Of a DNA stretch of 64,000 bases, positions 8,244-18,857 are shown in pieces (position 1 is the stretch's first letter; the number at the start of each line of letters is the position of its first letter). Made by a program: the position numbers and the translations under genes. The DNA is from Viridibacillus soli (GTDB lineage Bacteria; Bacillota; Bacilli; Bacillales_A; Planococcaceae). The notes beneath the pieces are model-generated. The model did not search any database. It was not told the origin of the DNA and saw nothing but the letters and a program-made list of their open reading frames with translations. The stretch lies in assembly GCF_016612995.1 (NCBI RefSeq), contig NZ_JAEOAH010000007.1:124001-188000 (forward strand), read 5' to 3'.

Positions 8244-8801
8244 ATGCTAACATTTAACATTCGTGGTGAAAATATTGAGGTGACTCCAGCAATTCGAGAG
8301 TACGTTGAAAGCAAAATCCAAAAAATGGAGCGTTATTTCAACGAAGATTTCGAGGCAACAGCTAACGTTAACTTGAAGCTTTACAATGATAAGCAAACTA
8401 AAGTTGAAGTAACTATTCCTATGAAAAACCTAACATTACGTGCTGAAGAGCGCAATGCAGATTTATATGCAGGGATCGATTTAATTATAAACAAACTGGA
8501 GCGACAAATTCGTAAGCACAAAACAAAAGTGAACCGAAAATTCCGTGAGCGTGAAGGTGTAGGCTATTACTTTGCTACAGTTCAATCATCGACAGCAGCA
8601 GCTGTTGCTGAGGAAGAGGACGAATTGACAATCGTGCGTACTAAACAGTTCTCATTAAAACCGATGGATCATGAGGAAGCTGTACTTCAAATGAATTTAC
8701 TTGGTCACGACTTCTACATCTTTACAGATGCTGAATCAGATGGAACCAACATTGTTTACAAACGTAAAGACGGTAAATATGGCTTAATTGAAACGAATTA
8801 A
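8244..8801 (+). CDS. hpf: Long-form ribosome hibernation promoting factor HPF
   Basis: 185 aa, preceded by AAAGGAGGAG. The N-terminal S30AE/RaiA domain (residues 1-100; starts [20 protein letters not shown]) binds the 30S decoding region. The C-terminal dimerisation domain (about 125-185; [20 protein letters not shown]) joins two ribosomes into inactive 100S dimers in stationary phase. Linker residues around 115-125 are rich in Ala/Glu, as usual. Position upstream of secA matches yvyD in B. subtilis. Own promoters and a strong terminator make it monocistronic. Confidence 0.95.
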   Translation: MLTFNIRGENIEVTPAIREYVESKIQKMERYFNEDFEATANVNLKLYNDKQTKVEVTIPMKNLTLRAEERNADLYAGIDLIINKLERQIRKHKTKVNRKFREREGVGYYFATVQSSTAAAVAEEEDELTIVRTKQFSLKPMDHEEAVLQMNLLGHDFYIFTDAESDGTNIVYKRKDGKYGLIETN

Positions 8802-8822
8802 CTTATAATCATCACTATTATC

Positions 8823-8857
8823 ACATCCCTCGTTGAAAAACGAGGGATGTTTTTTTA
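8823..8857 (+). terminator. Terminator of hpf
   Basis: A perfect 12-bp stem (8823-8834 with 8839-8850), a four-base loop and an eight-T tail. Confidence 0.93.
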
Positions 8858-9007
8858 TTCTATAATCTTTATGCATAACGTAACATAACCATGTGAAATA
8901 ATTTAATATGAATAATTTTCCAAATTTAATATTTATATTGCAATTTTCATGCTATGTAATAAAATAGTTATATAATAGTACTATTGTATTAAAATGAGGT
9001 GGTGTTA

Positions 9008-11395
9008 GTGGTTAAAAAGTTATGGGTTAATAAGATAAGCTTTACTTGGAAAGTTTTAGTGCCTATGTTAATCGTCGTACTTTCTTTTTTTATACTTATT
9101 GCAACTTTCACATATTCAAATATAAAGAAAATACATTTGCAACAATTAGAAAGGGAACTTTCCCTCGAAATTGATAGTATTGAGAAGCAATTTTCAAATG
9201 AATTATCCCAAAAAGGAAAGGTTGCTCAGTGCATTGCAGAAAAAACAGTGGTGGATAAGTTTTTACAACATAGCAATAGACGTGGCAATGCGAAATCTTT
9301 TGACTTATATAAGTCTGTGCAGCAACTGTTAGATGATGCCAAAAGTATGAACGGGCATATTGATCTCGCTTGGGTTGCTAATGTTGATGGAGAAATTATT
9401 TTAGGTAATTCTAGTGTTCCATCTGAGGATATATATAAATTGAAAAAACGCCCGTGGTTTACCCTGGCTGTAAAACAAGAGGATGTCTTTTATACTAAGC
9501 CATATGAGGATGAGTATATGAAAAGGCGTACGATTAGCATCATTTATCCAATTACCTCAAATAACAAGAGAACCGGTTATGTCGGAATTGATGTGGCGTT
9601 AAATAATCTTTTACCAATGTCTAATCCGGGTGGTATTACGGGTCAAAATATCGTCCTATTATCATCGAATAGCGAAATTTTATTAGATGACCACCGTATG
9701 TGGCCACTGTTCGAGGATGAGAATATTCCATTGAACGTTCCTTCACCTGTCTCTAACGCTAAAGGTGCATATTATGTCGAATTGAGAGAAGTTACTAATA
9801 GTGATTGGAAAATGGCTGTTTATGTCCTAGAGGAAAAAGTTTTAGCACCATTAAAGGGTTTTCAAAAAAAGATTATCTTTTTCTGGTTAATCGCTATGCT
9901 CATTTTATTTTTTGTCATTAAGGCTGTTTTGAAATATTCAATGAGAGATTTCAATTCGGTTGTGGATCAATTAAAGCAAATTGAAAATGGAGATTATACG
10001 AAGAAAATAAAAGTTCAGCGTAAGGATGAAGTTGGTAGAATAGCAGATGCAGCGGAGCACATGGGGAAACAAATACATAAACAGATGGAAATTTTGAATT
10101 TCCAAGCGAATTTTGATATGCTGACAAAACTACCAAATCGCAGCTCTATTGAACAAAAAATAGAGAATGGGATTCACCAAAGTCAATTGCAAAATGCAGA
10201 AATGACAGTGGCTTTTATTGATGTCGATAATTTTAAAGAAGTGAATGATACATATGGTCATGCGTATGGTGATGAATTGCTAATCCAAATTGGGCAACGT
10301 GTACAAGCAAGATTAGGAGAAAATAGCTATTTTGGTCGTTTTGGTGGGGATGAGTTTATTTTATTAATAAAAGCAAATCCTAAAGCAATTCAGCAAAATC
10401 TAAAAGAAATACTGCAAATATTCGAAGAGCCATTCGATTTACATGGATATGATGTGTATGCTTCTGTTTCTATTGGTGTTGCAGATTATCCGACAGATAG
10501 TTTATCTAGAGGCGGTTTATTGGCGAAGGCCGATACGGCTCTTTATGAAGCGAAGAAGCAAGGTCGAAATCGTATTGAATTTTTCCAAGATGAGATGAAG
10601 GACTGCTTTGAAAAGAAGATGCGCCTAGAGGCAGGATTACACACCGCGCTCGAAAATAATGAATTCGAGTTATTTTATCAACCTCAATTGAATGTCTCTT
10701 TAGGCTATATGGCAAGTGCTGAGGCGTTAATTCGTTGGAATCATCCGGAGTGGGGAATGGTGTCACCTGCGGAATTTATCCCATTAGCTGAGAGTTCAGG
10801 GCGTATAAGTTCCATTGGTGCATGGGTTATTGATGAAGGATTTAAGATGGCGAAAGAGTTAAAACAACATTATCCAAAATTGCAGCGTATCGGTTTAAAT
10901 GTTAGTTCGGTACAATTGAGGGAGCAAAATTTTGTAGAACAAGTAAAGGTTGCATTAGCAGAATATAATATTGAGCCTTCTTTAATTGAATTTGAAATTA
11001 CAGAATCGGTAGTTATCGACCGGTTAGAGGAGACTATTGAAAAGCTTTCGGAGTTAAAAAAACTCGGGATTGCGCTTGCTTTAGATGATTTTGGCACGGG
11101 TTATTCTTCATTGAACTATTTGCGTCGTTTGCCAATTGATCGTGTTAAGCTGGATCGATCGTTCATTCAAGAAATGGATGAAGACCCTAAGTTGGCAACG
11201 ATGGTACATCATATTATTGAAATGGCGCATGGTATAGGGCTTGAGGTTGTGGCAGAAGGTGTCGAAACGGAGAAGCAAATGCAGATGCTTAATGCACTAC
11301 AAGTGGACAAGGTGCAAGGCTATTTTTACAGTAGACCTATTGATCAAAAGGGACTTTACGCATTTATAGATGCAAAATATGGAGAAATTCAATAG
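9008..11395 (+). CDS. Membrane-bound GGDEF-EAL protein with extracellular Cache sensor
   Basis: 795 aa from GTG 9008; AGGTGG lies five to six bases upstream, which favours this start over GTG 8999 or 9002. Order of domains: TM1 (about residues 12-34), an extracytoplasmic double-Cache-like sensor (about 35-290), TM2 (about 290-310), HAMP (about 310-365), GGDEF (about 370-530) and EAL (about 545-795). The diguanylate cyclase signature FGGDEF is intact, and EAL residues are intact (AEALIRW, the metal site DDFGTGYSSL, and EGVETE), so both synthesis and breakdown of c-di-GMP are possible; one may dominate or act only as a sensor. It sits between hpf and secA, where B. subtilis has no such gene, suggesting insertion. 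Confidence 0.93.
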   Translation: MVKKLWVNKISFTWKVLVPMLIVVLSFFILIATFTYSNIKKIHLQQLERELSLEIDSIEKQFSNELSQKGKVAQCIAEKTVVDKFLQHSNRRGNAKSFDLYKSVQQLLDDAKSMNGHIDLAWVANVDGEIILGNSSVPSEDIYKLKKRPWFTLAVKQEDVFYTKPYEDEYMKRRTISIIYPITSNNKRTGYVGIDVALNNLLPMSNPGGITGQNIVLLSSNSEILLDDHRMWPLFEDENIPLNVPSPVSNAKGAYYVELREVTNSDWKMAVYVLEEKVLAPLKGFQKKIIFFWLIAMLILFFVIKAVLKYSMRDFNSVVDQLKQIENGDYTKKIKVQRKDEVGRIADAAEHMGKQIHKQMEILNFQANFDMLTKLPNRSSIEQKIENGIHQSQLQNAEMTVAFIDVDNFKEVNDTYGHAYGDELLIQIGQRVQARLGENSYFGRFGGDEFILLIKANPKAIQQNLKEILQIFEEPFDLHGYDVYASVSIGVADYPTDSLSRGGLLAKADTALYEAKKQGRNRIEFFQDEMKDCFEKKMRLEAGLHTALENNEFELFYQPQLNVSLGYMASAEALIRWNHPEWGMVSPAEFIPLAESSGRISSIGAWVIDEGFKMAKELKQHYPKLQRIGLNVSSVQLREQNFVEQVKVALAEYNIEPSLIEFEITESVVIDRLEETIEKLSELKKLGIALALDDFGTGYSSLNYLRRLPIDRVKLDRSFIQEMDEDPKLATMVHHIIEMAHGIGLEVVAEGVETEKQMQMLNALQVDKVQGYFYSRPIDQKGLYAFIDAKYGEIQ

Positions 11396-11414
11396 AAAAA
11401 TAACTATCGTTCAT

Positions 11415-11444
11415 TTGCACTAAACATCAAGTCAGTGTTAAAAT
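11415..11444 (+). promoter_or_regulatory. Probable sigma-A promoter of secA
   Basis: TTGCAC (11415-11420), an 18-base spacer and TAAAAT (11439-11444), 33 bases upstream of the secA ATG. Confidence 0.45.
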
Positions 11445-11476
11445 GAAGTATGAGACTATATGGGATGTGAAGATAA

Positions 11477-13987
11477 ATGCTTGGCATATTAAATAAAGTT
11501 TTCGATTTTAATAAGCGTGAGATTAAACATTTAGAAAAAGTTGCAGATGCTGTTGATGCATTTGCTGGACAAATAGAAAAACTTACAGATGAACAATTGA
11601 ATGCAAAGACTGACGAATTTAGAGAACGCTTTGCTAAAGGTGAAGACTTAGATTCACTTCGTCCAGAGGCATTTGCTGTTGTTCGTGAAGGAGCACGCCG
11701 TGTGTTAGGCATGTACCCATTCCGCGTACAGCTTATGGGTGGCGCTACACTTCATGAAGGTAATATCGCAGAAATGAAAACAGGTGAAGGTAAAACTTTA
11801 ACGTCTACATTACCAGTGTATTTAAATGCGATTACTGGTAAAGGTGTACATGTCATTACAGTTAACGAATACCTTGCAAGTCGTGATGCTGAGCAAATGG
11901 GTCAATTATATGAATTCCTTGGATTGTCTGTAGGCTTAAACTTAAATAGTTTATCTAAAGACGAAAAACGTGAAGCGTACAATTGTGATATTACTTATAG
12001 CACGAACAATGAATTAGGATTTGACTACTTACGTGACAACATGGTTCTTTACAAAGAAGAGCGCGTGCAACGTCCACTTTATTATGCTGCAATTGATGAA
12101 ATTGACTCTGTCTTAATTGATGAAGCGCGTACGCCTTTGATTATTTCAGGACAAGCTGCGAAATCAGCTCAACTTTATAAACAATCAAATGCATTCGTAC
12201 GTACTTTAACTAAAGAAGAAGATTACAATTATGAAGAGCAAACTAAAGGTGTAACGTTAACAGAGCAAGGTATTGAAAAAGCTGAAAATGCATTTAATAT
12301 TGAGAACCTGTTCGATTTAACACATGTGAGTTTAAACCATGCGATTAACCAATCATTAAAGGCGCATGCTTCAATGCATCTTGATATCGATTATGTCGTA
12401 CAAGATGGCGAAATCGTTATTGTTGACTCTTTCACAGGTCGTTTAATGGATGGTCGTCGTTATAGCGATGGACTTCACCAAGCGATCGAAGCTAAAGAAG
12501 GTCTTGAGATTCAAAATGAATCGATGACAATGGCAACGATTACGTTCCAAAACTACTTCCGTATGTATGAGAAGTTATCAGGTATGACTGGTACAGCGAA
12601 AACTGAGGAAGAGGAATTCCGCAATATTTATAATATGCAAGTTGTGACAATTCCAACGAATAAACCGATAATTCGTGATGACCGTGCAGATTTGATTTAC
12701 GCTACTATGCAAGGTAAATTCGAAGCTGTAGCAGATGATATCGCTGAACGTCATCGCAACCGACAACCAGTTCTAGTAGGTACTGTTGCGATTGAGACAT
12801 CAGAGTTAATCTCTCAGTTGCTGTCAAAACGCGGTATTCCACATGAAGTACTAAACGCTAAAAACCATGAACGCGAAGCGGATATTATTGCAGAAGCCGG
12901 TTCAAAAGGCGCTGTTACAATCGCGACAAACATGGCTGGTCGTGGTACCGACATTAAATTAGCTGATGGTGTTTTAGATCTTGGCGGTTTAGCTGTTATT
13001 GGTACTGAACGTCATGAATCACGTCGTATTGATAACCAGTTACGTGGTCGTGCTGGTCGTCAAGGTGACCCAGGTGTGACTCAGTTCTACCTTTCACTTG
13101 AAGATGAGTTAATGCGCCGTTTCGGTTCAGAGAATATGAAGAATATGATGACTAAATTAGGTATGGATGATTCTCAACCAATTCAATCTGGTATGGTATC
13201 ACGTGCTGTAGAATCAGCGCAAAAACGTGTTGAAGGTAACAACTTTGATTCTCGTAAACGTTTATTACAATATGATGATGTCATGCGACAACAACGCGAA
13301 ATTATCTATAAAGAACGTTATGAAGTGCTTGAAACTGACAATATGCGTAATCTAGTTGAGACGATGATTGATGAAGTGTTAGTGAACACAGTGAGCGCTT
13401 ATACTTCAGCAGACTCTGCAACTGATTGGAACTTAAAAGCAATAGAGGACTTCGTTGCAGCGAATTTATTACCTGAAGGGGTTATTACTGTTGAAGATTT
13501 ACAAGGTAAATCAGTTGATGGTATCCTAGATGAAATTCGTGGGGAAATTAAAGAATACTATGACGAAAAAGAAGTAGAACTTTCTCCAGAACGTATGCGT
13601 GAGTTCGAAAAAGTTATTTTACTTCGTGCGATTGACTCTAAATGGATCGATCATATCGATGCTATGGATCAATTACGTCAAGGTATCCATTTACGTGCAT
13701 ACGGTCAAACCGATCCACTTCGCGAATACCAACAAGAAGGTTTCGAAATGTTCGATAGTATGGTTGAGGCAATCCGCATAGATGTTGCAAAATATGCGAT
13801 GAAAGCTGAAATCCGCAATAACTTAGAACGTGAAGAAGTAGCGAAAGGCCAAGCTGTTAACCCAAAAGAAGACGGCGAACAAGTGAAGAAAAAGCCAGTC
13901 CGCAGCAAAGACGCTAACATTGGTCGTAACGATCCATGTCCATGCGGCAGCGGTAAAAAATATAAAAACTGCCACGGTGCAGTATAA
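11477..13987 (+). CDS. secA: Protein translocase ATPase SecA
   Basis: 836 aa, matching Bacillus SecA length. The motor drives preprotein export through SecYEG. Walker A MKTGEGKT begins at residue 100; [15 protein letters not shown] gives Walker [13 protein letters not shown]-type motifs ([13 protein letters not shown]) and [11 protein letters not shown] mark the second helicase lobe. The C-terminal zinc-binding SecB/ribosome-contact tail is intact: Cys821, Cys823, Cys832 and His833. The SD is weak (GGGATGTGAAG). prfB follows after about 150 bases with only a weak hairpin between, as in B. subtilis, where secA and prfB are co-transcribed. Confidence 0.98.
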   Translation: MLGILNKVFDFNKREIKHLEKVADAVDAFAGQIEKLTDEQLNAKTDEFRERFAKGEDLDSLRPEAFAVVREGARRVLGMYPFRVQLMGGATLHEGNIAEMKTGEGKTLTSTLPVYLNAITGKGVHVITVNEYLASRDAEQMGQLYEFLGLSVGLNLNSLSKDEKREAYNCDITYSTNNELGFDYLRDNMVLYKEERVQRPLYYAAIDEIDSVLIDEARTPLIISGQAAKSAQLYKQSNAFVRTLTKEEDYNYEEQTKGVTLTEQGIEKAENAFNIENLFDLTHVSLNHAINQSLKAHASMHLDIDYVVQDGEIVIVDSFTGRLMDGRRYSDGLHQAIEAKEGLEIQNESMTMATITFQNYFRMYEKLSGMTGTAKTEEEEFRNIYNMQVVTIPTNKPIIRDDRADLIYATMQGKFEAVADDIAERHRNRQPVLVGTVAIETSELISQLLSKRGIPHEVLNAKNHEREADIIAEAGSKGAVTIATNMAGRGTDIKLADGVLDLGGLAVIGTERHESRRIDNQLRGRAGRQGDPGVTQFYLSLEDELMRRFGSENMKNMMTKLGMDDSQPIQSGMVSRAVESAQKRVEGNNFDSRKRLLQYDDVMRQQREIIYKERYEVLETDNMRNLVETMIDEVLVNTVSAYTSADSATDWNLKAIEDFVAANLLPEGVITVEDLQGKSVDGILDEIRGEIKEYYDEKEVELSPERMREFEKVILLRAIDSKWIDHIDAMDQLRQGIHLRAYGQTDPLREYQQEGFEMFDSMVEAIRIDVAKYAMKAEIRNNLEREEVAKGQAVNPKEDGEQVKKKPVRSKDANIGRNDPCPCGSGKKYKNCHGAV

Positions 13988-14028
13988 TATAGCCTATTCA
14001 AAGAACCAATTTTTATGGGCGGCCACTG

Positions 14029-14063
14029 ACAAAACATGAGGGGATACTATTCTCTCATGTTTT
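14029..14063 (+). terminator. Weak hairpin between secA and prfB
   Basis: A 10-bp stem AAAACATGAG/CTCATGTTTT with a short T-run; it may act as a partial terminator or processing site. Confidence 0.4.
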
Positions 14064-14139
14064 ATGCCGTCTTATGGTGGAATCATGTAGGCATCGATTA
14101 TTGTGAAATAATCAAACCAAATTTGGAGGAATACAAACC

Positions 14140-15241
14140 ATGTTAGAATTATCAGACGTACGTAATGAGTTAGACAATTCAGCTAAGAAATTAGCGGACT
14201 TCAGGGGGTCTCTTTGACTTAGAAAACAAAGAGGCACGTATACAAGAATTTGATGAATTAATGCTTGAACCTGAATTTTGGAACAACCAACAACAAGCAC
14301 AAAATGTCATCAATGAGTCAAAAGGCTTAAAAGAAGTCGTGAACGAATATAAAGAATTAGAAGAAACACAAGAAAACTTAGAAATGACGCTTGAACTATT
14401 ACGTGAAGAGCCTGATGAAGAGCTACAAGAGGAATTAGGCGATGAGTTAAAAGAATTCGTAACGCGTTTAAAGGAATTTGAGCTGCAATTATTATTAAGT
14501 GAACCGTATGATAAAAACAACGCCATTCTTGAACTTCACCCAGGAGCTGGTGGTACTGAATCACAAGACTGGGGTTCAATGCTATTACGTATGTACACTC
14601 GCTGGGCTGAAAAACGTGGCTTTAAAGTCGAGACAATGGACTATTTACCAGGTGATGAAGCAGGGATTAAATCCGTTACATTATCGATTAAAGGTCACAA
14701 TGCGTATGGCTATTTAAAAGCTGAAAAAGGCGTACATCGTCTTGTTCGTATTTCACCTTTCGATTCATCAGGTCGTCGTCATACTTCATTCGTATCATGT
14801 GATGTGATGCCAGAATTCAATGATGAAATTGAAATCGAAATTCGCTCAGAAGATTTAAAAATAGATACGTATCGTGCAACTGGTGCTGGTGGTCAGCATA
14901 TTAACACAACTGACTCTGCTGTTCGTATTACACACATTCCTACGGGGGCTGTCGTTCAATGTCAAGCTGAGCGTTCGCAAATCAAGAACCGTGAAAAATC
15001 GATGAATATGTTAAAAGCGAAATTGTATCAATTGAAAATTGAAGAACAACAAGCACAAATGGATGAAATCCGTGGTGAACAAAAAGAAATTGGCTGGGGT
15101 AGTCAAATTCGTTCGTACGTATTCCACCCATACTCAATGGTAAAAGACCATCGTACAAGTGCTGAAACAGGTAATTTGCAAGCTGTAATGGATGGAGACG
15201 TTGATCTATTTATCAATGCGTACTTACGTTCAAAACTTTGA
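14140..15241 (+). CDS. prfB: Peptide chain release factor RF2, programmed +1 frameshift
   Basis: RF2 recognises UGA and UAA. ATG 14140 follows TTGGAGGA. The first 25 codons end at an in-frame TGA (14215-14217). Translation must shift +1 at CTT-T so that the product is join(14140..14214, 14216..15241), 366 aa, the same as B. subtilis RF2. After the shift the sequence continues [20 protein letters not shown]. The codon-recognition loop has SPF ([15 protein letters not shown]) and the hydrolysis motif GGQ is present ([15 protein letters not shown]). The shift makes synthesis depend on low RF2, an autoregulatory loop. Terminator at 15252-15291. Confidence 0.97.
14203..14217 (+). promoter_or_regulatory. 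prfB: prfB programmed frameshift site
   Basis: The internal Shine-Dalgarno-like AGGGGG (14203-14208) is followed by TCT CTT TGA C. This is the conserved RF2 slippery arrangement: the P-site CTT tRNA slips to TTT when UGA is slowly decoded. Confidence 0.96.
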
Positions 15242-15251
15242 TCTTAATATG

Positions 15252-15291
15252 AAAAGCCATTCAACGGAGTGATTCGTTGAATGGCTTTTTT
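15252..15291 (+). terminator. Terminator of prfB
   Basis: A 15-bp stem (15252-15266 with 15275-15289), an eight-base loop and a T-run. Confidence 0.92.
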
Positions 15292-15384
15292 GCATGTAAA
15301 AGAATATACTCCCCACTTGCAATTTTCCATAAAAGTAGTAAAATAGTGAACAAGAACAAACGTTCCTATTTTGGAGGTGGAAGC

Positions 15385-15762
15385 ATGTCGCGTATCCCAA
15401 ATGAAGCTCTTGTAGTGCTTGAAACAGTTATTTACTTGCCAATGGTACTATCCATTTTCGAAAGAGACTGTACAGCGTTTGAACAAGGAACATTCAAATT
15501 GAAGCGGCCATATATCGATTTAGTGCATGAAGCGATGAAGCAAGTACAAAGTGAATTACATGCATCTCAACAATATTTGCAAAAAAACCGGCTTAAAATT
15601 ATGCGAGGAAATCGTGATGAGTTATTTTCTGAATATATTTTCATCTACAATAATATGGAAGATCATCGTCGTTATTCTAACATTCGATTACGTAATCGAG
15701 TAGAAGAGCTCTTAACAATCTATTTAGCAAAAGCGCAAATTAGAAAAGAGAAGGACGTTTAA
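15385..15762 (+). CDS. Hypothetical protein, possibly YhjD-like
   Basis: 125 aa from ATG 15385, which follows TTGGAGGTGGAAGC; the longer frame from 15277 would begin inside the prfB terminator. The sequence begins MSRIPNEALVVLETVIYLPM and is rich in charged and aromatic residues, predicted largely helical, with no membrane span or signal peptide. It may resemble B. subtilis YhjD, but this comes from memory and is uncertain; no function is assigned. Its 3' end overlaps the 3' end of the convergent comK by 23 bases. Confidence 0.7.
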   Translation: MSRIPNEALVVLETVIYLPMVLSIFERDCTAFEQGTFKLKRPYIDLVHEAMKQVQSELHASQQYLQKNRLKIMRGNRDELFSEYIFIYNNMEDHRRYSNIRLRNRVEELLTIYLAKAQIRKEKDV

Positions 15763-16231
15763 GTTCAAATCGTTGTTGTAAAAAGTATGCCATTGACAAT
15801 TGACTTCTCATTGTGAGAATCGATACTTCTACTCCAACGTCTTGTCCATTCTTAAATGAGATGATACTTTTTGATGGACCAGAGCCCTCAAAATACTCGA
15901 TTGCATGCATCGCAAACCAAACATTATAGTGCGAACTAGGTGACAAAGTGGGCAGGAAAATACAAGGCGTACCATAATCGTAAGCAACTACAATTGGTAG
16001 CTTATTGCGTGCACCTAGATACTCTCTTGACTTGTTAGTAGCAAGCTTAAAAGAAGTACCAAAGTCTGAGCAAGATTTATGGATCACTCGAGATGGTCTT
16101 GCTTCTACAAGAAAATCTCTATCCCTCTCAATAACTCTCGTGTAAATTTGATTATCTACAAAAACCGGAAACAGGGCAAACGTGTTAAAGGACAATGTGA
16201 AATTAGATAGTTTTATTAATTTTTCTTCCAA
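15740..16231 (-). CDS. comK: Competence transcription factor ComK
   Basis: 163 aa from TTG 16231, with GGGAGG nine bases upstream. It is recognised by the ComK pattern: a CSDFGTSF-type segment after VIHKS (B. subtilis has CRFFGSSY), KLPIVV, IFLPTLSPSSH.NVWFA.HAIEYF, and V.F.NG (SIISFKNGQDVGVEV). ComK binds paired AT-boxes and activates DNA-uptake and recombination genes. It is shorter than the 192-aa B. subtilis protein, the difference being at the C-terminus, where B. subtilis ComK carries residues needed for MecA/ClpC-dependent control. The IDEAL-domain gene lies divergently upstream, as yhzC does next to comK in B. subtilis. Confidence 0.85.
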   Translation of the reverse strand: MEEKLIKLSNFTLSFNTFALFPVFVDNQIYTRVIERDRDFLVEARPSRVIHKSCSDFGTSFKLATNKSREYLGARNKLPIVVAYDYGTPCIFLPTLSPSSHYNVWFAMHAIEYFEGSGPSKSIISFKNGQDVGVEVSILTMRSQLSMAYFLQQRFELKRPSLF

Positions 16232-16424
16232 TGTGTGTTCCTCCCTTCGAAATATATCGAAATTAGTATAATTTCACTACCATTTTAACTATATTTTGGA
16301 TATAACACAATGATGAAATGGTTAAAAAAATTAAAAATTCAATATATTACCTGCGCTCTAAATTGTAATTGCTTATTTCACTAAAATTCCTTATAATAAC
16401 AAAAAGGCATTCGAGGTGAGATCG

Positions 16425-16664
16425 TTGGATAAATACTATTCCTATACCGATTTTCTAAAAGCTCTTGGACGAACTGACAACACGAGTAATGCTGAGAAAT
16501 TGTTGGACACAATCTATTTAGATTTATTTTTAAATCATGTACATCGTGCGCAAATTGAAGAACATTTATTAACTTGTATTGATTTAGCTTTAGATGAAAG
16601 AAATGAAGACGCATTTTATAAATACGCACAAGCATTACAGCAATTACAGACAACGGTTGGATAA
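16425..16664 (+). CDS. IDEAL domain protein, YhzC-like
   Basis: 79 aa from TTG 16425, five bases after GAGGTGA; GTG 16416 lies inside that SD and is less likely. The C-terminal half contains the IDEAL-type motif (LTCIDLALDERNEDAFYKYA), found in small Firmicute regulators. In B. subtilis the yhzC gene is beside comK, and this gene is divergent from comK here, so it is probably the orthologue. Function unknown; a link to competence is only suggested by position. A terminator follows at 16748-16775. Confidence 0.78.
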   Translation: MDKYYSYTDFLKALGRTDNTSNAEKLLDTIYLDLFLNHVHRAQIEEHLLTCIDLALDERNEDAFYKYAQALQQLQTTVG

Positions 16665-16747
16665 GGACTGTTAGACAAATGTTGATTGATCATAGAAATA
16701 CTTGTATAAGTTGTAAACTTAAACAAAAGAAGTTTACAGCATAACAA

Positions 16748-16775
16748 AATCGCTCCTTTCGAGAGCGGTTTTTTA
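16748..16775 (+). terminator. Terminator of the IDEAL-domain gene
   Basis: A stem AATCGCTC/GAGCGGTT (one G-U pair) with a five-base CTTTC-type loop, followed by a T-run. Confidence 0.75.
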
Positions 16776-16787
16776 TTTCTAAAGCAA

Positions 16788-16801
16788 AAAACATACGTTC
16801 G
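16788..16801 (+). promoter_or_regulatory. LexA/DinR SOS box upstream of uvrB
   Basis: AAAACATACGTTCG fits the Bacillus SOS consensus CGAACRNRYGTTYG at 12 of 14 positions and lies about 70 bases before the uvrB start. uvrBA is SOS-controlled in B. subtilis. Confidence 0.7.
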
Positions 16802-16869
16802 CTTCTTGCTCGATATTTGCAATTTGCTATGTTAAAATATATGTAATTAGTGGCAAGGAGGAAGTGGCG

Positions 16870-18852
16870 ATGGTTCAGGAATTTGATTTACATTCACCAT
16901 ACAAGCCAGATGGCGATCAGCCAGCAGCAATAATAGAGCTTGTCGAAGGTGTCCGCGAAGGTAAACAGCATCAAACCCTATTAGGGGCAACTGGTACGGG
17001 GAAAACATTTACAATTTCCAATGTTATTAAAGAAGTGAAAAAGCCGACACTTGTGATTGCGCACAATAAGACGCTGGCAGGTCAGCTATATAGTGAGTTT
17101 AAAGAATTCTTTCCAAATAATGCTGTCGAATATTTTGTCAGTTATTATGATTACTATCAACCAGAAGCTTATGTACCACAAACGGATACGTATATCGAAA
17201 AGGATTCGAGCATAAATGATGAAATTGATAAGCTACGACATTCAGCCACATCCTCTTTATTCGAAAGAGATGATGTTATCGTCATCGCATCCGTTTCGTG
17301 TATTTATGGCCTCGGTTCACCAGAAGAATATAGGGAAATGGTTTTATCCATTCGTACTGATATGGAAATCGAACGCAATCAATTATTACGCAAGCTTGTA
17401 GATATCCAATACGAACGGAATGATATTAATTTTACACGCGGAACATTTCGTGTGCGTGGTGATGTTGTTGAAATTTTCCCGGTATCGCGTGATGAAAGAT
17501 GCATGCGTATTGAATTTTTTGGGGATGAAGTCGAACGTATTCGTGAAGTAGATGCCTTAACCGGCGAGATTCTCGGCGAGCGTGAGCATGTCGCCATTTT
17601 CCCAGCATCCCACTTCGTCACACGTGAAGAAAAAATGGTCAAAGCCATTGATAATATAAAAGATGAATTAAAAGATCAACTTGTGAAGTTTCGTGAGGAA
17701 GATAAATTACTTGAAGCACAACGCCTAGAACAAAGAACAAATTATGATTTAGAGATGATGAGTGAGGTAGGCTTCTGTTCGGGTGTTGAAAACTACTCAC
17801 GTCATTTAACGTTAAGACCAGCAGGTGCAACGCCATATACATTATTAGATTACTTCCCAGAAGACTTTTTGCTCGTAGTGGATGAGAGTCATGTTACCTT
17901 ACCGCAAGTTCGGGGTATGTATAATGGTGACCAAGCACGCAAAGGTGTTTTAGTTGATCACGGATTTCGTTTACCTTCAGCACTTGATAATCGACCGTTA
18001 AAATTTGAAGAATTTGAGAAACATGTGAATAACGCGATTTTTGTTTCTGCTACACCAGGACCTTATGAACTGGAACATACACCTCACATGGTTGAGCAAA
18101 TTATCCGCCCAACTGGCTTGTTAGATCCAGAAATTGAAGTCCGTCCAATTGAAGGCCAGATTGATGATTTAATCGATGAAATTTATGCGCGCGCAGCAAA
18201 AAATGAGCGTGTATTGATCACGACATTAACGAAAAAAATGTCTGAAGATTTAACGGATTATTTAAAAGAAATCGGCATTAAAGTACAGTATTTACACTCT
18301 GAAGTGAAGACGTTAGAACGTATCGAAATCATTCGTGAATTGCGTATGGGCGTGTACGACGTCTTAATCGGCATTAACTTACTACGTGAAGGAATAGACA
18401 TCCCTGAAGTGTCGCTCGTTGCGATATTGGATGCTGATAAAGAAGGTTTCCTACGTTCGGAACGTGCACTCATTCAAACAATAGGACGAGCTGCACGTAA
18501 CTCTGAAGGCCACGTTATTATGTATGCAGATCGTATGACGGATTCAATGACTAAGGCAATCGATGAAACGAATCGACGACGTACAATTCAAGCGGCCTAT
18601 AATGAGGAGCATGGCATCACACCAAGAACAATTCAGAAGAAAATTCGCGATGTTATACGGGCAACACAAGCAGCTGAAGAACAAGAAACATATGCAACAA
18701 AAGTAACGAAGGGCAAAAAGCTGACAAAGCAAGAAAAAGAAACGCTTTTACTATCATTAGAAAAAGAAATGAAGGATGCCGCAAAAGCGCTCGACTTCGA
18801 ACGTGCAGCAGAGCTTCGTGATACAATCCTGGAACTGACAGCGGAAGGATGA
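16870..18852 (+). CDS. uvrB: Excinuclease ABC subunit B
   Basis: 660 aa from ATG 16870, eight bases after GGAGG (16857-16861); GTG 16864 is too close to the SD. DNA-damage recognition helicase of nucleotide excision repair. Walker A GATGTGKT starts at residue 39; the beta-hairpin region [10 protein letters not shown] is present; helicase motifs include DESHVT and IGRAARN. The C-terminal UVR domain that contacts UvrC is present ([20 protein letters not shown]). It is followed directly by uvrA, forming an operon with an SOS box upstream. Confidence 0.98.
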   Translation: MVQEFDLHSPYKPDGDQPAAIIELVEGVREGKQHQTLLGATGTGKTFTISNVIKEVKKPTLVIAHNKTLAGQLYSEFKEFFPNNAVEYFVSYYDYYQPEAYVPQTDTYIEKDSSINDEIDKLRHSATSSLFERDDVIVIASVSCIYGLGSPEEYREMVLSIRTDMEIERNQLLRKLVDIQYERNDINFTRGTFRVRGDVVEIFPVSRDERCMRIEFFGDEVERIREVDALTGEILGEREHVAIFPASHFVTREEKMVKAIDNIKDELKDQLVKFREEDKLLEAQRLEQRTNYDLEMMSEVGFCSGVENYSRHLTLRPAGATPYTLLDYFPEDFLLVVDESHVTLPQVRGMYNGDQARKGVLVDHGFRLPSALDNRPLKFEEFEKHVNNAIFVSATPGPYELEHTPHMVEQIIRPTGLLDPEIEVRPIEGQIDDLIDEIYARAAKNERVLITTLTKKMSEDLTDYLKEIGIKVQYLHSEVKTLERIEIIRELRMGVYDVLIGINLLREGIDIPEVSLVAILDADKEGFLRSERALIQTIGRAARNSEGHVIMYADRMTDSMTKAIDETNRRRTIQAAYNEEHGITPRTIQKKIRDVIRATQAAEEQETYATKVTKGKKLTKQEKETLLLSLEKEMKDAAKALDFERAAELRDTILELTAEG

Positions 18853-18857
18853 CAAAG

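Noticed and set aside
15277-15384. N-terminal extension of the hypothetical gene after prfB
   Set aside because: It begins inside the prfB terminator; ATG 15385 has a strong GGAGG.
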